Assembly (NCBI RefSeq): GCF_045277565.1
Contig: NZ_CP123585.1
Span: 1-64,000, forward strand
Source: Aliisedimentitalea scapharcae
GTDB taxonomy: Bacteria > Pseudomonadota > Alphaproteobacteria > Rhodobacterales > Rhodobacteraceae
Length of the DNA stretch: 64,000 bases
Reading direction: 5' to 3'
Every line of letters begins with the position of its first letter. The first letter of the stretch is position 1. Positions 35,340-44,541 of the stretch are shown here, piece after piece. The position numbers and the translations under genes were made by a program. The notes under the pieces were generated by a model. That model had not been told where the DNA came from, did no database searches, and saw only the letters and a program-made list of their open reading frames with translations.

Positions 35340-37196
35340 ATGCTCAAAAAGCTATTATTTCCGGTCATTCTGTCGCTTTTGATTCTTGGGCTTTATGTCA
35401 GCCCGGATTTTCAGGAAATATCAGCCGGAGTGGCGATCTTTCTGTTTGGCATGTTGATGCTCGAAGACGGCTTTAAACTATTCAGCGGTGGATTTCTGGA
35501 AATTGCGTTGGAAAAGGCGACCGGATCGATCCCCAGATCATTGGGGTTCGGGATCATCACCACCACCATCATGCAATCCAGTTCGCTGGTGTCGGTCATC
35601 ACCATTTCCTTTTTGTCGGCCGGGTTGATTTCCCTCCTGGCCGGTGTCGGGATCATCTTTGGTGCAAATATCGGCACGACAACGGGCGCGTGGTTGGTGG
35701 CGGGGTTTGGGCTCAAGGTCAAGATTTCGGCCTATGCACTGCCAATGCTGGCGATAGCGATCGTCATGGTGTTCCAAAAGAACAAATACTGGCGTGGTGC
35801 TGGCTTTGTGTTGGCCGGGCTGGGGTTTCTGTTCCTGGGAATCCACCACATGAAGGAAGGGTTCGAGGCCTTCAAGGATCAGTTTGATCTGACCCGCTTT
35901 GCCATGACGGGTTTCACAGGGCTGGTGGTCTATACGATGATCGGGGCGACTGCGACCGTGGTCATGCAGTCCAGTCATGCCACCATGGTGCTGATTATTA
36001 CTGCATTGGCCGCCGGTCAGATTTCCTATGAAAACGCGCTGGCCTTGGCGATCGGAGCCAATATCGGCACCACGATTACCGCCATTATCGGATCCTTCAC
36101 CGCAAATTTTCAGGGCAAACGCCTGGCTCTGGCGCATCTGATTTTTAATCTGGTCACGGCGGGCGTCGCCCTGGTCTTTATTGGACCAATCCGAGACGCA
36201 GTGGACATCATCAGCTTGAATGTCGGCATTGCAGACACCGATTTCGCGCTGAAGCTCGCCGTCTTTCACACGATCTTCAATGTTCTTGGGGTTGCGTTGA
36301 TGTTGCCGCTGATGCGCCGAATGATTGCCATGCTGGAACGGGTGGTCGTTGAGCCGACCGAAGACCTGAGCGAAGCCAGATACCTGTCCGCAGTCGTCGA
36401 CGAATTCCCCCAGACCGTCAAGGTGGCCATGCGCAAGGAGGTCATGCACTTGTATGACAACGCGGTCGAACTGATCACGCATGGGCTCAATCTGCACCGC
36501 CATGACATTTTTGACAGCTCGGACATCGCAGCCACGGTCAGAGCCTGTAGGACTCCGGTCGAATTCGACATTGATCAGCGATACGAAGCAAGGATCAAAA
36601 CGCTTTATGCCGCCATTGTCGAATTCGCAACGCGCGTCGGGCCCAAGGATCTGCCCGAGGAGGTCATGGAAGACATTTATACCATGCGCGACGCGGCCGG
36701 ACGCATTGTGCGTGCCGTGAAATCGGTCAAACATCTGCGCCGCAACGCGACCCACTATACCGAACAGACACAGGGGGTGATCACCGATCTATACGATCAG
36801 CTCAGGACCGAACTGGCGCGCATATTGGTTGAAATCAGAAAACTGGATCAGGCAGACCCCGAAGACAGATCAACACTATGGCTGGACCAGGAACGTATCC
36901 AGGTGGAAAAGGATGCCAAGGGCACCAACGCCACCGTCGAAACACTGATCCGGGACAATGCCATAGACGCCTTTATGGCAACTTCATTTTTGAATGATTC
37001 CGGGTATGCCTATGGTGCCATGCGCGATCTGCTGGGTGCCGCCCAGGCCATGTACAATGAACCTTCTGATGCGTTGGCCGAAGTCGAACGCATTCTGTCA
37101 CTGGAGGACGACGAGGTTTCCGCCTACGCCGACACGGGATTTCCGGCGCATTCGGAACCGAACCACAAGGAACCAGCTTCTGCATCACAAAACTGA
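35340..37196 (+). CDS. Na+/phosphate cotransporter family protein (NptA/YjbB-like)
   Basis: Inner-membrane Na/Pi symporter of 618 residues. Two inverted repeat units carry the signature QSSS (TTTIMQSSSLVSVITISFLSAG) and its second-repeat counterpart QSSHA (TVVMQSSHATMVLIITALAAG), each followed by a GANIGTT motif. The C-terminal third (from about residue 345) is a cytoplasmic PhoU-like helical domain. The QSSH variant in repeat two is slightly unusual. Placement near phosphatases suggests phosphate uptake after ester cleavage. Confidence 0.88.
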   Translation: MLKKLLFPVILSLLILGLYVSPDFQEISAGVAIFLFGMLMLEDGFKLFSGGFLEIALEKATGSIPRSLGFGIITTTIMQSSSLVSVITISFLSAGLISLLAGVGIIFGANIGTTTGAWLVAGFGLKVKISAYALPMLAIAIVMVFQKNKYWRGAGFVLAGLGFLFLGIHHMKEGFEAFKDQFDLTRFAMTGFTGLVVYTMIGATATVVMQSSHATMVLIITALAAGQISYENALALAIGANIGTTITAIIGSFTANFQGKRLALAHLIFNLVTAGVALVFIGPIRDAVDIISLNVGIADTDFALKLAVFHTIFNVLGVALMLPLMRRMIAMLERVVVEPTEDLSEARYLSAVVDEFPQTVKVAMRKEVMHLYDNAVELITHGLNLHRHDIFDSSDIAATVRACRTPVEFDIDQRYEARIKTLYAAIVEFATRVGPKDLPEEVMEDIYTMRDAAGRIVRAVKSVKHLRRNATHYTEQTQGVITDLYDQLRTELARILVEIRKLDQADPEDRSTLWLDQERIQVEKDAKGTNATVETLIRDNAIDAFMATSFLNDSGYAYGAMRDLLGAAQAMYNEPSDALAEVERILSLEDDEVSAYADTGFPAHSEPNHKEPASASQN

Positions 37197-37240
37197 CACA
37201 CCAAGCTGCTATAATTGAGCGTCAGAGGAGCGCATCCGTC

Positions 37241-37495
37241 ATGGGACTTGAAGACACAATTCAGAAGCTCGACAAATATCTGAAGCGCCTGAAGAAGGGG
37301 AAAACGAAAAAGATCAAACCTGCGCATCTGGAAAAGATCAAACGCAAGCTGACAACCAAACAGGACATGCTGAAAACCGAATTGGCGGAAACCACCAAAC
37401 CGTCCAAGCGAGAAAGGTTGGAGGGCAAGTTGCAGATCGTTCAGGAACAATTGGGCCGGGCGCACTGGCTGAGCCAGCAACTGTCAGAACCCTGA
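37241..37495 (+). CDS. Small basic coiled-coil protein
   Basis: An 84-residue lysine-rich protein with heptad-like spacing (LDKYLKRLKKGKTKKIKPAHLEKIKRKL and KLQIVQEQLGRAHWLSQQL). No family recognised; no signal peptide. It has GAGGAG upstream and follows the Na/Pi transporter by 44 bp, so it is probably co-transcribed. Role unknown. Confidence 0.6.
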   Translation: MGLEDTIQKLDKYLKRLKKGKTKKIKPAHLEKIKRKLTTKQDMLKTELAETTKPSKRERLEGKLQIVQEQLGRAHWLSQQLSEP

Positions 37496-37587
37496 TATTT
37501 CTGTGGCATTGCAGGGATTTTGACAAAACATTCGCCCGCAGTTTCCCCTGTGCACAAATTCCTTGCCAAAATTTCAAAAAATATGAT

Positions 37588-37599
37588 TATGACGTCATA
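37588..37599. promoter_or_regulatory. Palindromic operator candidate before the TetR gene
   Basis: TATGACGTCATA is a perfect 12-bp palindrome 17 bp before the TetR start, inside an AT-rich stretch. The position and symmetry suit autorepression by the encoded regulator. Confidence 0.5.
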
Positions 37600-37616
37600 T
37601 TTATGATGAGTCGCCC

Positions 37617-38303
37617 ATGCCTCACGAATCCACATCGTCCCCGACCAGTACCACAGCTGCCTTGGGGTTCTGCTTTGCAGACGACCTTTCCCGATCGGCC
37701 ATGACCCTCAGAAAGGGAGAACGCACCCGATCCGCCATTCAGGTCGCGGTCTGCAAACAACTCGAGACAGTGTCGCTGGCCGATCTGACGATTGCCAATA
37801 TCTGTGACGCAGCCCAAATCTCACATGGGACGTTCTATATCTATTTTCCGAACCGCAATGCGTTGGTCGCGGATGTACTGTTCCGTTTTTCTGCCTTTGT
37901 GCAGGCCCGGATGCGCAACGCCTCGCGCGAGGATCCTGATGATCGACCCGCACGGGCGGCAACATATGCCTATTTTCAGCTGTTTGAAGCCAACCTGGGA
38001 TTGATGCGCTGTCTGATGCGGCATTTGGACAACTTTCCCGAGGCACAGGCCGAATTTTGGAACCTGAACCGCGAGTGGTTGGAAACCGTCGCAACTTCGA
38101 CCGCGAACAAACTGCGCAAGACAGGCCTGGACATCAAACACGACGAACTGATGCGACGCGCCTATGCATTGGGAGGAATGACAGATCAATATCTGGCCGG
38201 GCTGCTATTGGACAAGGACCCGAACATGCAGCCGTTTTCCCGGGATCGGCAGGCATTGATCGACACTCTGACCTTGCTATGGGAACGGGGATTACAATCA
38301 TGA
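37617..38303 (+). CDS. TetR-family transcriptional regulator
   Basis: A 228-residue regulator. An N-terminal helix-turn-helix (LADLTIANICDAAQISHGTFYIYFPNRNALVADVLF) sits unusually late, at about residue 55, after a non-conserved leader; an internal ATG at 37701 would give a more typical protein. The C-terminal ligand domain has a TetR_C-like helical pattern. Its stop overlaps the start of the ligase gene (ATGA), so it is the first gene of the ligase/hydratase operon and probably controls it. Confidence 0.82.
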   Translation: MPHESTSSPTSTTAALGFCFADDLSRSAMTLRKGERTRSAIQVAVCKQLETVSLADLTIANICDAAQISHGTFYIYFPNRNALVADVLFRFSAFVQARMRNASREDPDDRPARAATYAYFQLFEANLGLMRCLMRHLDNFPEAQAEFWNLNREWLETVATSTANKLRKTGLDIKHDELMRRAYALGGMTDQYLAGLLLDKDPNMQPFSRDRQALIDTLTLLWERGLQS

Positions 38304-39604
38304 CACTGCTACGGAACGCACATACCCTGCCAGCAAGCACCCTGTCCGACAACGCCCGGATCAGTTGGAGGCAACAATGTTCCCATGTCGCAAAAAGCTC
38401 GGAATTTTATCGTCGCCTCTGGGACGGGAAACAGCCACCCTGCGACCTGAATGATCTGCCCGATCTGCCCCTGTCAGACAAATCGCATCTGCGGGTATCG
38501 CAGGCGGATCACCCGCCCTTTGGTAACTACCTGGCTGCGCCCCAAGCCCGAGCCGTGCGGCTGCATCGCACATCTGGCACCACGGGTCAGGCCATGAACC
38601 TGGCCCTGTCCGAACGTGATTGCGAAATCACCGAAACAGTCGGCGGACGGGCCCAACGCCTGGCCGGACTGACCCCGGACGACACTGTCGCTCATTGTTT
38701 GAATTACCAGATGTGGATGGGAGGGCTGACCGATCACATGACCCTGCAAAAGACCGGCGCATTGGTCATCCCGTTTGGCGTCGGCAGCACCGAATTGCTG
38801 ATCCGCACCATTCAAGAAGTTGGAGTGACGGCATTGTCCTGCACCCCGTCTTATCCCGCCGTATTGGAACGGGTGATCGCCGACAGGTTTCCGGACCTGT
38901 CACCCAAGGATCTGGGACTAAGGTTGGGTCTGTTCGGGGGTGAGGCGGGTTTGGATGATCCGGCCTGGCGGACGCGAATGACACAGACCTGGGGGCTAGA
39001 GCCTCGCAACGCCAACTATGGTGTCTCTGACGTGTTTTCCAATTTTGCCGCCCAATGCGAATACGACACACGCCTGCATTTCGTGGCTGCTGATGTTCTG
39101 TATCCGGAACTGATTGACCCAGAAACAACACAGCCCCGGCCCATAGCGCCCGGGGTTACGGGCGAATTGGTTCTGACCCATCTTGAACGTGAATGTCAGC
39201 CCCTGGTCCGGTTTCGAACCGGTGACATCATCGCTGTTGATGCCACCGATCCCTGCCAATGTGGGTGTACCGGATTCCGGTTCCGGGTTGTCGGGCGGTC
39301 CGACGACATGATTGTTGTGCGGGGGTTGAACATGTTTCCCACCATGGTGGCCGCGGTCATCAACGGATTTTCCGACCTCAATGGCGATTACCGGATTATT
39401 CTGGACCAACCGCCACCCTTTGACGTGCTGCCGGTTCATGTGGAATTGGCGGACAACGTCACCCCGTCTGTGGCGCTGGCCCAGGCCATCGAAAACAGAT
39501 TCAAACAGGTGCTGGGCGTCACTGCCCGATTGACCCTGTTGTCCCCAGGCACCTTTGGCGTCACCGAAGGCAAGACCAGCAGAGTCATCAGGAGTTTTTC
39601 ATGA
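38300..39604 (+). CDS. Phenylacetate-CoA-ligase-like AMP-forming ligase
   Basis: A 434-residue CoA ligase of the PaaK type. The P-loop-like motif is RTSGTTGQAM, the acyl-adenylate region GGEAG...YGVSD is present, and the C-terminal domain starts at VVGRSDDMIVVRGLNMFPTMV as in PaaK. The length fits PaaK better than FadD. It activates an aromatic or other organic acid to a CoA thioester; substrate unknown. It overlaps the TetR gene by four bases and the hydratase gene by four bases, giving a tightly coupled operon. Confidence 0.82.
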   Translation: MTLLRNAHTLPASTLSDNARISWRQQCSHVAKSSEFYRRLWDGKQPPCDLNDLPDLPLSDKSHLRVSQADHPPFGNYLAAPQARAVRLHRTSGTTGQAMNLALSERDCEITETVGGRAQRLAGLTPDDTVAHCLNYQMWMGGLTDHMTLQKTGALVIPFGVGSTELLIRTIQEVGVTALSCTPSYPAVLERVIADRFPDLSPKDLGLRLGLFGGEAGLDDPAWRTRMTQTWGLEPRNANYGVSDVFSNFAAQCEYDTRLHFVAADVLYPELIDPETTQPRPIAPGVTGELVLTHLERECQPLVRFRTGDIIAVDATDPCQCGCTGFRFRVVGRSDDMIVVRGLNMFPTMVAAVINGFSDLNGDYRIILDQPPPFDVLPVHVELADNVTPSVALAQAIENRFKQVLGVTARLTLLSPGTFGVTEGKTSRVIRSFS

Positions 39605-40362
39605 GCGATCCCATCTTTGAAACCGTCCTTAGCACATTGGCGGAAACCGGTGTCAGAACGATCACCCTGAACCGCCCCGCCAGCCTCAATGCGATGAACC
39701 GGTGCCTGATCGATGACGTGGCCCGTGCTTTTGATCACGCCAATGGCGACCCCGCGACACGTGCCATCATCTTTACCGGCGCGGGCAAAGCATTCTGCGC
39801 CGGTGATGATCGACGCGAACATGTGCATCCGGCGTCCGAACAGGAAGCCCGCGACCTGGTACAGGCGATCCAACGCGCGACCCACGCCATTACCTTTGGT
39901 GCCAAACCCGTTGTCGGTGCCATCAACGGTTGGGCCGTGGGGGGCGGGTTTGAATGGGCAATCAACTGTGACTTTCCGATCTGGGGTAAAAGCGCCAAAG
40001 GTTTCTTTCCCGAAGTCTCACTGAATCTCTTTGTCACCGGAGCAGTCACGTCATTGCTGCCTGCGCTGGTCGGAGTGCACAAGGCCCGAGAGATGCTGTT
40101 CTTTGGTGATAAGTATTCGTCCGAGGACCTATTGGCCGCAGGTGTCGCATGGAAGGTGGTCGAAGATGACGTGCTGATGCAAACCGCCCATCAAACTGCT
40201 GAACGGCTGGCAAACTTGCCCATTCTCTCGGTGCGCGCAATGAAGCGTGTTTTGAATGCCTCGGCCAGTACCGATTTGAACCGCGCATTGGCACTGGAAA
40301 CAGAAGCCACCATTGCCGGTTTCATGGACCCGACCACAACCGAATTGCTTTCAGCCTTTTGA
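39601..40362 (+). CDS. Enoyl-CoA hydratase/isomerase family protein
   Basis: A 253-residue crotonase-fold enzyme acting on CoA thioesters. The oxyanion-hole sequences are AFCAGDDRREH and INGWAVGGGFEWAINCDFPI; a catalytic Glu candidate is in the GFFPEVSLNLF block. It overlaps the ligase stop (ATGA). Together the two genes suggest activation followed by hydration of an unsaturated acyl-CoA. Confidence 0.85.
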   Translation: MSDPIFETVLSTLAETGVRTITLNRPASLNAMNRCLIDDVARAFDHANGDPATRAIIFTGAGKAFCAGDDRREHVHPASEQEARDLVQAIQRATHAITFGAKPVVGAINGWAVGGGFEWAINCDFPIWGKSAKGFFPEVSLNLFVTGAVTSLLPALVGVHKAREMLFFGDKYSSEDLLAAGVAWKVVEDDVLMQTAHQTAERLANLPILSVRAMKRVLNASASTDLNRALALETEATIAGFMDPTTTELLSAF

Positions 40363-40380
40363 ACCGCGGCACAGGCGGAC

Positions 40381-41310
40381 CTACCGAAGGCCCGCTGTGG
40401 CCTTTTGCATCGCTGTTATCAATGCATCCCGTTTGGCCGAAAGCTCGGATGGCGTATGCCCTTGTGCCGCCTCCCCAACCCCCTGAATCAGAGCCTGGGC
40501 CACAGTGTCGTCCAGGTGCACCTGCCCCAGATCGTCCCACCACCCGTTGAAGGTATCGGTAAAATGGTCGCAAAACGCCTGTAATCCACCTTCGCCTGCG
40601 CCCAGATTGAACAGCATCGTTGGCCCCATCGCGGCCCATCGCAATCCCGGCCCGGCCCAGACCGCCTTGTCCACATCTTCGACGCTGGCCACACCCTCCA
40701 TCACCAGGCTAATCGCTTCGCGCCAGATTGCTGCCTGCAAACGATTTGCAACATGTCCGGGAACTTCCTTGTTTACCCGGATCGTCACCTTGCCGATGCT
40801 TTCATAAAACCGCTCTGCAGCCTCGACCGTTCCGGGGGCAGTTCTGTCATTTCCCATCACCTCGACCAGAGGAATCAGATGGGGCGGGTTGAACGGATGC
40901 CCCAAAACCAATCGTGCAGGGTCGCGCCACCCCCCCTGCATCTGGCTCAGCGTCAATCCGGAAGCCGAACTGGCCACAACCGTCTCTGGGGTCAGGACCG
41001 GTTCGATCTCGGCAAACAGGGCATGTTTGATCTCGACCCGTTCCGGGACACTCTCCTGAATAAAGCTCGCTCCCTCCACCGCTGCGGGGGCCGAAGTGTG
41101 AAAGCTGACGGCGTCAGGCGTGCCCTGTTCCGTCAATCCCAGTTCAGCCATTGTCGGCCAGGCCATTTCCACATAGTCACGCACCCGTTTTTCGGCACCG
41201 GGTGCCGGGTCAAAAACGGCCACCGATCGACCCGAAGCCAGAAACAGCGCGGTCCAGCTGGCCCCGATTACGCCTCCGCCGAGGCTGGCGGTATGTGCAA
41301 ATTCTGACAT
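40381..41310 (-). CDS. 3-hydroxyacyl-CoA/carnitine dehydrogenase-like enzyme
   Basis: A 309-residue NAD-dependent dehydrogenase. The Rossmann motif LGGGVIGASW is at residues 10-19; FIQESVPER, VVASSASGL and LVLGHPFNPPHLIPLVEV follow in the order seen in L-carnitine and 3-hydroxyacyl-CoA dehydrogenases. The C-terminal helical part includes GPGLRWAAMGPTMLFNLGAGEGG, a pattern frequent in carnitine dehydrogenase-like proteins. Carnitine or a related hydroxy acid is a plausible substrate given the Rieske and choline-sulfatase neighbours, but this is inference. It converges with the hydratase gene. Confidence 0.8.
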   Translation of the reverse strand: MSEFAHTASLGGGVIGASWTALFLASGRSVAVFDPAPGAEKRVRDYVEMAWPTMAELGLTEQGTPDAVSFHTSAPAAVEGASFIQESVPERVEIKHALFAEIEPVLTPETVVASSASGLTLSQMQGGWRDPARLVLGHPFNPPHLIPLVEVMGNDRTAPGTVEAAERFYESIGKVTIRVNKEVPGHVANRLQAAIWREAISLVMEGVASVEDVDKAVWAGPGLRWAAMGPTMLFNLGAGEGGLQAFCDHFTDTFNGWWDDLGQVHLDDTVAQALIQGVGEAAQGHTPSELSAKRDALITAMQKATAGLR

Positions 41311-42059
41311 TAGAACAATCCTGGATTAAGAGGCGATGCGGCGGTCATGCCACCATCAACGGTCAGACATTCACCCGACACATAGGCCGACTGATCCGAG
41401 GCCAGCCACGCCACCATATTGGCGATATCTTCAGGTCGACCAAATCGGCCCACTGGATGACGCGCCAATGCATCAATCTTGGCCCTTTTGGGATCTTTCG
41501 CCAATGCAAAAGCATCATCGGCCATTTCGGTCATGATCCATCCCGGGCGAATGGCATTGCAGCGAACCTTTGGACCATGGTCCACCGCAATCGAGCGGGT
41601 CAAGCCATGCACAAATGCCTTGGACGCATTGTACAATGCCATCGACGGATCCGCGACAACGCCAGAAATAGACCCGATATTGATAATATTTCCACCATGT
41701 TCAGCCATATCCGACAGGGCAACCCGACACATGTTGAACACCCCCTTGCAGTTGACGTTCATCACCAGATCCCAATCGTCATCATCGCTGTCAGCCAGGG
41801 TCTTTTCGACTTGTACGCCCGCATTGTTGACCAGCAACGCCACCCGGCCAAAGGTGGCATTGGCGGTTTCGATCAAAAGCGCAGCATCACCTGTCAAAGA
41901 CACATCCGCCTGCACCCAAATCACTGCCTCTTGCAGTTCGGCGGGCCGTGGTCCGCGCCCACAGGTGACAACGTTGTATCCATCCGCTACCAAACGGTCG
42001 ACAATGGCCCTCCCGATCCCCCGGCTGCCGCCAGTTACGATGGCTGTCTGTTTTCCCAT
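41310..42059 (-). CDS. SDR-family oxidoreductase 1
   Basis: A 249-residue classical short-chain dehydrogenase. Cofactor motif TGGSRGIG (residues 9-16), NNAGVQ, catalytic Ser in NIGSISG and YNASK. The C-terminal VAWLASDQSAYVSGECLTVDGGM is typical of FabG-like enzymes. Its stop touches the start of the hydroxyacyl/carnitine dehydrogenase gene. Substrate unknown. Confidence 0.85.
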   Translation of the reverse strand: MGKQTAIVTGGSRGIGRAIVDRLVADGYNVVTCGRGPRPAELQEAVIWVQADVSLTGDAALLIETANATFGRVALLVNNAGVQVEKTLADSDDDDWDLVMNVNCKGVFNMCRVALSDMAEHGGNIINIGSISGVVADPSMALYNASKAFVHGLTRSIAVDHGPKVRCNAIRPGWIMTEMADDAFALAKDPKRAKIDALARHPVGRFGRPEDIANMVAWLASDQSAYVSGECLTVDGGMTAASPLNPGLF

Positions 42060-42071
42060 GTCCCGTTCCCC

Positions 42072-42881
42072 TCAGAGTTTCATCTGCTGGACCTGGGCCG
42101 ATAGCCCCCCGTCCAGAACCCAAAGCTGCCCACTGGCATAACGCGCTTCGTCCGACGCCAGCCAATTCACCAGATTGGCGATATCTTCGGGTGTGCCATA
42201 GGTGCGCATCGGATGGACGTCGCGGACCGCCTTTTGCAAGGTTTCAATATTGCCCCCCTCCCCACCGGATCCGTCACCGGCAAAGAAACTCTGAAGCATC
42301 GGCGTGTCGATATACCCAGGGCAAATCGCATTGACCCGGATACCTTCGGGGCCGTGGTCGCAGGCCATTGCACGAGTCAGCGCATGAACCGCGCCCTTGG
42401 TCGCGCAATACGCCGCAAGACCCGGATCCGCGATGAACCCATCATAGCTGCCGAAATTGATCAGGCTGGCACTGTTGCCAGATTTGGCTGCCTCACGCAT
42501 CAGCGGCAATGCATATTTCGAGGTCAGGAACGTACCTGTGCAATTCACTGCAAAGGATTGGTTCCACTCTTCCAACGACGTGTCTTCGATGGTCTTTTCG
42601 ATTTCGATCCCTGCGGCATTGACCAGGATGTCCAGCTTTCCGCATTCTTTCCGAACTCGCTCCATTGTGGCCTGGACAACAGCTTCGTCTGCGACATTCA
42701 TTTGTACAAAGCGGCTGCCCTCCTCATCATGTTCCGCCAAAGACCCTTGCGGGCTGAGATCTGCCGCATAAACCGTGGCCCCTTCGCGCAGGAAACGGGC
42801 CACAATGGCCCGACCAATACCGCCGCGTCCGCCTGTAACCAGTGCGATTTTTCCTTCAAGTTTCATGTTTTTGGCCTTCAT
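42072..42881 (-). CDS. SDR-family oxidoreductase 2
   Basis: A 269-residue classical SDR with TGGRGGIG near residues 16-23, NAAGIEIEKT, Ser in INFGSYDG and YCATK, and the FabG-like end VNWLASDEARYASGQLWVLDGGL. The N-terminal MKAKN is extra; an internal ATG (42866) matches the family start better. The two SDRs are clearly related but not close copies and may act on successive intermediates. Its 5' end overlaps the sulfatase stop. Confidence 0.84.
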   Translation of the reverse strand: MKAKNMKLEGKIALVTGGRGGIGRAIVARFLREGATVYAADLSPQGSLAEHDEEGSRFVQMNVADEAVVQATMERVRKECGKLDILVNAAGIEIEKTIEDTSLEEWNQSFAVNCTGTFLTSKYALPLMREAAKSGNSASLINFGSYDGFIADPGLAAYCATKGAVHALTRAMACDHGPEGIRVNAICPGYIDTPMLQSFFAGDGSGGEGGNIETLQKAVRDVHPMRTYGTPEDIANLVNWLASDEARYASGQLWVLDGGLSAQVQQMKL

Positions 42882-44439
42882 TTTGATGCACTGTTGTTGT
42901 GTCGTTTGAGCGCGTATTCAAAGGGGGGAACCGATAGCGGTTTGCCGCCACAGTCCAATCCATGTGATTTCGGACATATTGCTGGCTGGCATCGCTGGGC
43001 GGGTTATAGTCCCAGGCCTCGCCAGCCCCGGCTTCCATCGCCGCGTGCAACGCGCGGCGGGACTTCTGAGTGGCCATGATATCACGCCGTAATGCATCAC
43101 CGTTCCAGCGGTCCTTGACCTCGGCTGAAAACACTTCCGCCTGGGTGGCATACGCAGCGTCGGCCACCACATTGACCTTTTCCAGAGGGTCATTTGCAAG
43201 ATCATACAGCTGTGGCGGGTCAGTATCGCAATGGATATACTTTAGCGTCCCACGCCGGATCATGAACACCGGGGCGGGAGTCATTTCGGCACAATACTCA
43301 CCTATGGCTTCGTCACACGGATCCACCTCACCCCGTGCCAGCGGCATCAGGCTGCGCCCATCCACCGGCTCACCCAAGATCGCATCATTGCCCCCGGCGA
43401 TTTCGATGACTGTTGGTAGAATATCGACAAGCGAACACGCATTGAGCGCCGTCCCCTGCACCACATTCGGTCCGGCCATGATCAGGGGAATTCGCGCCGA
43501 ATGTTCAAAGAAGTTCATCTTGTACCACATTCCGCGCTCGCCCAACATGTCACCGTGATCAGCAGTGACCATGACAATGGTATTGTCCAGCTCCCCGATA
43601 TCTTCGAGCGTTTTGACAATTTCGCCAACTTTGCTGTCGAAGTAACTGACATTGGCCAGGTAGGCCCGGCGTGCACGGCGCACTTCTTCGTCTGTTAACG
43701 CAACCGTGCTGGCCTCGATCCCGTCCATCACACGACGCGAAAACGGATCCTGCGCTTTGGCAGACAGTACGAATTCAGGCAATTCGATGTCGTCGTCCGA
43801 ATAGAGATCCCAGAACTCGGGTTTGGCCACATAGGGGTCATGCGGGTGAATAAAACTGGCCACCAAAGCAAACGGGGCGCTCTGTCCCTGTGCTCGATCC
43901 CGCCCCCTATCAATCAGCCACCGCCGCGCGGCAAAGCCGACTTCGTCGTCATAATCGGTTTGAAACGTAGCGACCGCCACACCACTTTCCTTGACGGTTT
44001 GCATGTTGTGGTACCATTTGTCGATGCGTTCGTCGGGGGCCTCCCAATCTGGCGTCCAGGCAAAATCAGCCGGGTAAATATCGGTGGTCACCCGATCCTG
44101 AAAGCCGTGCTTCTGGTCCGGGCCGACAAAATGCATTTTGCCCGACAGGCACGTGTGATAGCCCAACGCCCCAAGATAGTGAGCAAAAGTGGGCACCGAT
44201 GCGGGTAACTCGCTTGCGTTGTCATAGGCGGCAATGCGGCTGATCAACTGTCCTGACATGAGAGCAAAACGGGACGGCGCACACAGCGGACTGTTGCAAT
44301 AGGCCGCGTCAAAGCGCATTCCACGCGCAGCCAATGCATCAATATGCGGGGTTTTGGCGACCTTGTGCCCATAGGCACCGCAATAGTGCGGTGCCAGTTG
44401 GTCTGCCATTATGATAACGATATTGGCCGGCTGTGCCAT
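42856..44439 (-). CDS. betC: Choline-sulfatase homologue (BetC-like)
   Basis: Cytoplasmic type I sulfatase of 527 residues. IVIIMADQLAP is the first metal site and SPLCAPSR holds formylglycine precursor C53. The long block from YDNASELPASVPTFAHYLG through CLSGKMHFVGPDQKHGF, TTDIYPADFAWTPDW and HPHDPYV closely follows BetC. No signal peptide, as expected for BetC, which cleaves choline-O-sulfate to choline and sulfate. ATG 44439 with GGGAG upstream is preferred over a start at 44478. Related sulfate esters or phosphonate esters remain possible substrates. Confidence 0.82.
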   Translation of the reverse strand: MAQPANIVIIMADQLAPHYCGAYGHKVAKTPHIDALAARGMRFDAAYCNSPLCAPSRFALMSGQLISRIAAYDNASELPASVPTFAHYLGALGYHTCLSGKMHFVGPDQKHGFQDRVTTDIYPADFAWTPDWEAPDERIDKWYHNMQTVKESGVAVATFQTDYDDEVGFAARRWLIDRGRDRAQGQSAPFALVASFIHPHDPYVAKPEFWDLYSDDDIELPEFVLSAKAQDPFSRRVMDGIEASTVALTDEEVRRARRAYLANVSYFDSKVGEIVKTLEDIGELDNTIVMVTADHGDMLGERGMWYKMNFFEHSARIPLIMAGPNVVQGTALNACSLVDILPTVIEIAGGNDAILGEPVDGRSLMPLARGEVDPCDEAIGEYCAEMTPAPVFMIRRGTLKYIHCDTDPPQLYDLANDPLEKVNVVADAAYATQAEVFSAEVKDRWNGDALRRDIMATQKSRRALHAAMEAGAGEAWDYNPPSDASQQYVRNHMDWTVAANRYRFPPLNTRSNDTTTVHQNEGQKHET

Positions 44440-44541
44440 TTTTTTCTCCCTGTTGAACCAATGTGATGAGGTCACCACCCTGCGGCGGTGGCTCGTACAA
44501 CATCGGCTTTGTCCGCGGCGAACCAGGCGGACAGGGGGACA

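Noticed and set aside
35538..36755. 405-codon minus-strand frame opposite the Na/Pi transporter
   Set aside because: Antisense shadow; composition rich in His, Gln and Arg follows from the complementary codons of the real gene.
41151..42104. 317-codon plus-strand frame across SDR 1
   Set aside because: Opposite strand carries an intact SDR with all catalytic motifs; this frame is a shadow.
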